A DNA stretch of 64,000 nt from Lagopus muta (Eukaryota; Chordata; Aves; Galliformes; Phasianidae), in assembly GCF_023343835.1 (NCBI RefSeq), contig NC_064449.1, positions 5,383,278 to 5,447,277 of the forward strand, in the 5' to 3' direction. This document shows, piece after piece, positions 62,331 to 64,000 of this stretch; within the stretch, counting starts at the first letter, position 1, and each line of letters begins with the position of its first letter. The notes beneath the pieces are model-generated. The model ran no database searches, was not told where the DNA came from, and worked only from the letters and a program-made list of their open reading frames with translations. Both the position numbers and the translations under genes were made by a program.

Positions 62331-62560
62331 CGCTCAGCTTTAATGATTGCCCTGCTAAATTCCAAGCAGCCGAATGCAAAAAACGGGACCAGAATGAGCA
62401 AGAGACTTTCCATTCACAGGCACATTAAACGTGTCATTGAGATGGAAGTCACTTGCTCCATCTCGCTGGTGCCTTGCATTATTTTTCACCATAGGAAAAT
62501 TTTCAGAAGGAGAAAAGAAACTTAAGGAACACATTTACAAGTAAAGTTGAATAGAAAGGG
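62330..62560. promoter_or_regulatory. Weak candidate block
   Basis: CTTTAATGATTGCCC near 62338, GCACATTAAACGTGTCATTG near 62421-62440 and TTGCATTATTTTTCACC near 62474. Some CpGs are kept. Repeat-free. Confidence 0.3.
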
Positions 62561-63590
62561 ACCCTTGTGAATACAAATGCTACTTCAAGTGCTGCGTGCA
62601 GTCCTGCCCAGTGCTGCCTGCATGGCCTGAGGGAGATGTGGCATCAAAGGGCACTTGTATGGGAGGACAAGCACAGGGCCTCACTGAGAGCTGTCACTTC
62701 TCCATCACTGCAGGCAGGGCTGGTGATGGGGCCAAGGCCAGCACCAGAGCTGGAGCTCACCCCTGGGAGAGGAGCACCACGTGTGCCTGCACCACTGCAT
62801 CTGTGCGCTCCAACGCTGCTGTGCTTCAGCCCCGGCCATATCACAGCAGCTCTTCAGGGCTGGAGAGCTCTCAGCTGTGAGCTGCTCCCTGCCACTGGCG
62901 CTGGTTCAAGCCGCCTGGTGATCTAAATTGATTTTTTATAGCTGCTCTGGAGCAAGTTTAATGAATCTGTTAGTGGCTGCTCCCTGCTCCAACCTCATCT
63001 CGGCGCTGGAGCTGCAGCGCAGCGCTGCACAGCAGTGGCTGCTGAAGCCGTACCCTCCGTGCAGCGCTGCTGTCAATAGCTGCTGCCTGCAGGACCCTGC
63101 AGGGGCTGCATGGGGACATCAGCAGCGGGATGAGCGGCTGCTGGCCCTGGCACCGAGCCGTGCGATAACACAGGTTGGCACAGGCGCTGTCAGTGCCTAT
63201 CGTGGCGCACAGTGGCTGAAGGAGCATCCTCCTCACAGCCTGCTGCTGGGCTCTGACCCTGTCGATCAGGCGGCACTGGGAAAGCCGCTGTGCTGCCGCA
63301 GCCTGCTGGGTGACAGGAGTGTTTTCAAACACGCAGGCAGCTCTGAGCAGTGCCTTCCCCAGAGGACAGGGCTCGCTGTGCGCTGGTTGTGCTGGTAAAT
63401 GATGCTGCTTCCGAGTGGAGCGCTTAACTCTTGCCACGCAGCAACTGGGCTCAGTGGTGGGGCTGGAGAACAGCGGGGAAAGGGAAATGCTGGGGATGGG
63501 GAGGAGTAGGCACACATAGGCACACAATAGGCACACATCCTGCGGGGCGTCAAACTGGTGGTAAGGAAATAAAAGAAGTGGGTTTTTTTG
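62560..63590. other. Unique non-coding stretch
   Basis: GC-rich unique DNA; 63000-63300 has CTGCAGCGCAGCGCTGC-type words with moderate CpG. Frames of up to 188 codons show no domain. A short GGCACACATAGGCACACAAT duplication lies near 63508-63540. Confidence 0.5.
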
Positions 63591-63695
63591 TTGGTTCGGG
63601 ACAAAAGATAATTAATATTGATTAAAGCAATATAAATGCCAGCAAGCATTAGCAGGAGAGCCAAGAAATCACTTAACTAGCAAACAAAGGATCTC
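63590..63695. promoter_or_regulatory. Weak candidate AT-rich block
   Basis: AAGATAATTAATATTGATTA near 63606-63625 and AGCAATATAAATGCC near 63627; GCATTAGC follows. Confidence 0.28.
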
Positions 63696-64000
63696 TGCAG
63701 CGCCGTGAGAGCAAGGGGCACAGCCATCCGTACTGCCTGCTGAGCTCCCTGCTGCTGGGTGCTGAATGTGCAGCGCAGGAGGGTTTGCTGCTGCTGCACA
63801 GGGGGCTCAGGAGGGTCACAGTGTGTCCTGGGTCTCACCCAGGAGCCCTGCCCAGAGAGGGAGGCATGGCATTTCCAAGTGGCACGGCTCACATCTGGCC
63901 CTCACCTTCATATCACTCAGAGAATCCCCCATTGGTGCAACACCAGAACCTGTGAGGAGGATGATTTCCCCATGTCTCACCTGAAAATGCAGCAAAAAGA
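63695..64000. other. Unique non-coding stretch to window end
   Basis: GC-rich unique DNA; nothing recognised. Confidence 0.5.

Noticed and set aside
62970..63536. 188-codon minus-strand open frame
   Set aside because: GC-rich stop-poor sequence, no recognisable motif.
1..64000. tRNA, rRNA, CRISPR array, operon or phage-like system
   Set aside because: No B-box with cloverleaf, no rRNA signature, no regularly spaced direct repeats with unique spacers, and no bacterial gene layout; the CR1 copies show a vertebrate, bird-type nuclear genome.

Overview
The window looks like non-coding DNA from a bird, most likely a galliform such as chicken. The evidence is ten truncated copies of a CR1-type LINE, several with the typical end in which a TTCCAACC-like stretch is followed by degenerate TTCTATGA units. 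Alu, L1 and SINE sequences typical of mammals are absent. Short GC-rich minisatellites, pentamer CTGTG/CAGCA tracts and long poly-C runs also fit a bird. CR1 is found in other sauropsids too, so the species call is an inference.

I found no protein-coding gene, rRNA, tRNA or CRISPR array that I can support. The open frames present (longest 257 codons at 22432-23205 minus and 246 codons at 17144-17884 plus) show no recognisable domain. Many are simply readings of tandem repeats or CR1 sequence. The annotation is therefore one of repeats, candidate regulatory blocks and a few candidate transcript parts.

Layout: GC-rich unique DNA with short repeats alternates with compact AT-rich blocks (about 150-750 bp) that are repeat-free, keep CpGs in an AT-rich context and are dense in homeodomain (TAATTA, TTAATTG), POU octamer (ATTTGCAT/ATGCAAAT), TALE (TGACAG), TCF (ATCAAAG) and GATA-like words. 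They run from about 0.4 kb to 63.7 kb; the clearest are at 7.2-7.96, 11.4-11.9, 17.0-17.2, 20.0-21.0, 23.7-24.4, 27.4-27.6, 31.2-31.4, 34.9-35.3, 37.6-38.1, 38.8-39.2, 41.0-41.3, 45.8-46.9, 53.1-53.7, 55.0-55.5, 56.9-57.2, 59.1-59.5 and 59.9-60.3 kb. Such an array without exons is what a regulatory desert or very large intron beside a developmental transcription-factor gene looks like. Conservation cannot be seen from one sequence, so this remains a hypothesis.

Candidate transcript parts are a promoter-like module with a perfect splice donor (1204-1320), an exon-like unit with good splice sites (29196-29264), a CpG island (29865-30260) and a CpG-rich stretch (11915-12330). The most unusual single structure is a 24-base-pair-long hairpin at 45370-45434 with the shape of a microRNA precursor. 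Nine of ten CR1 pieces lie on the plus strand.
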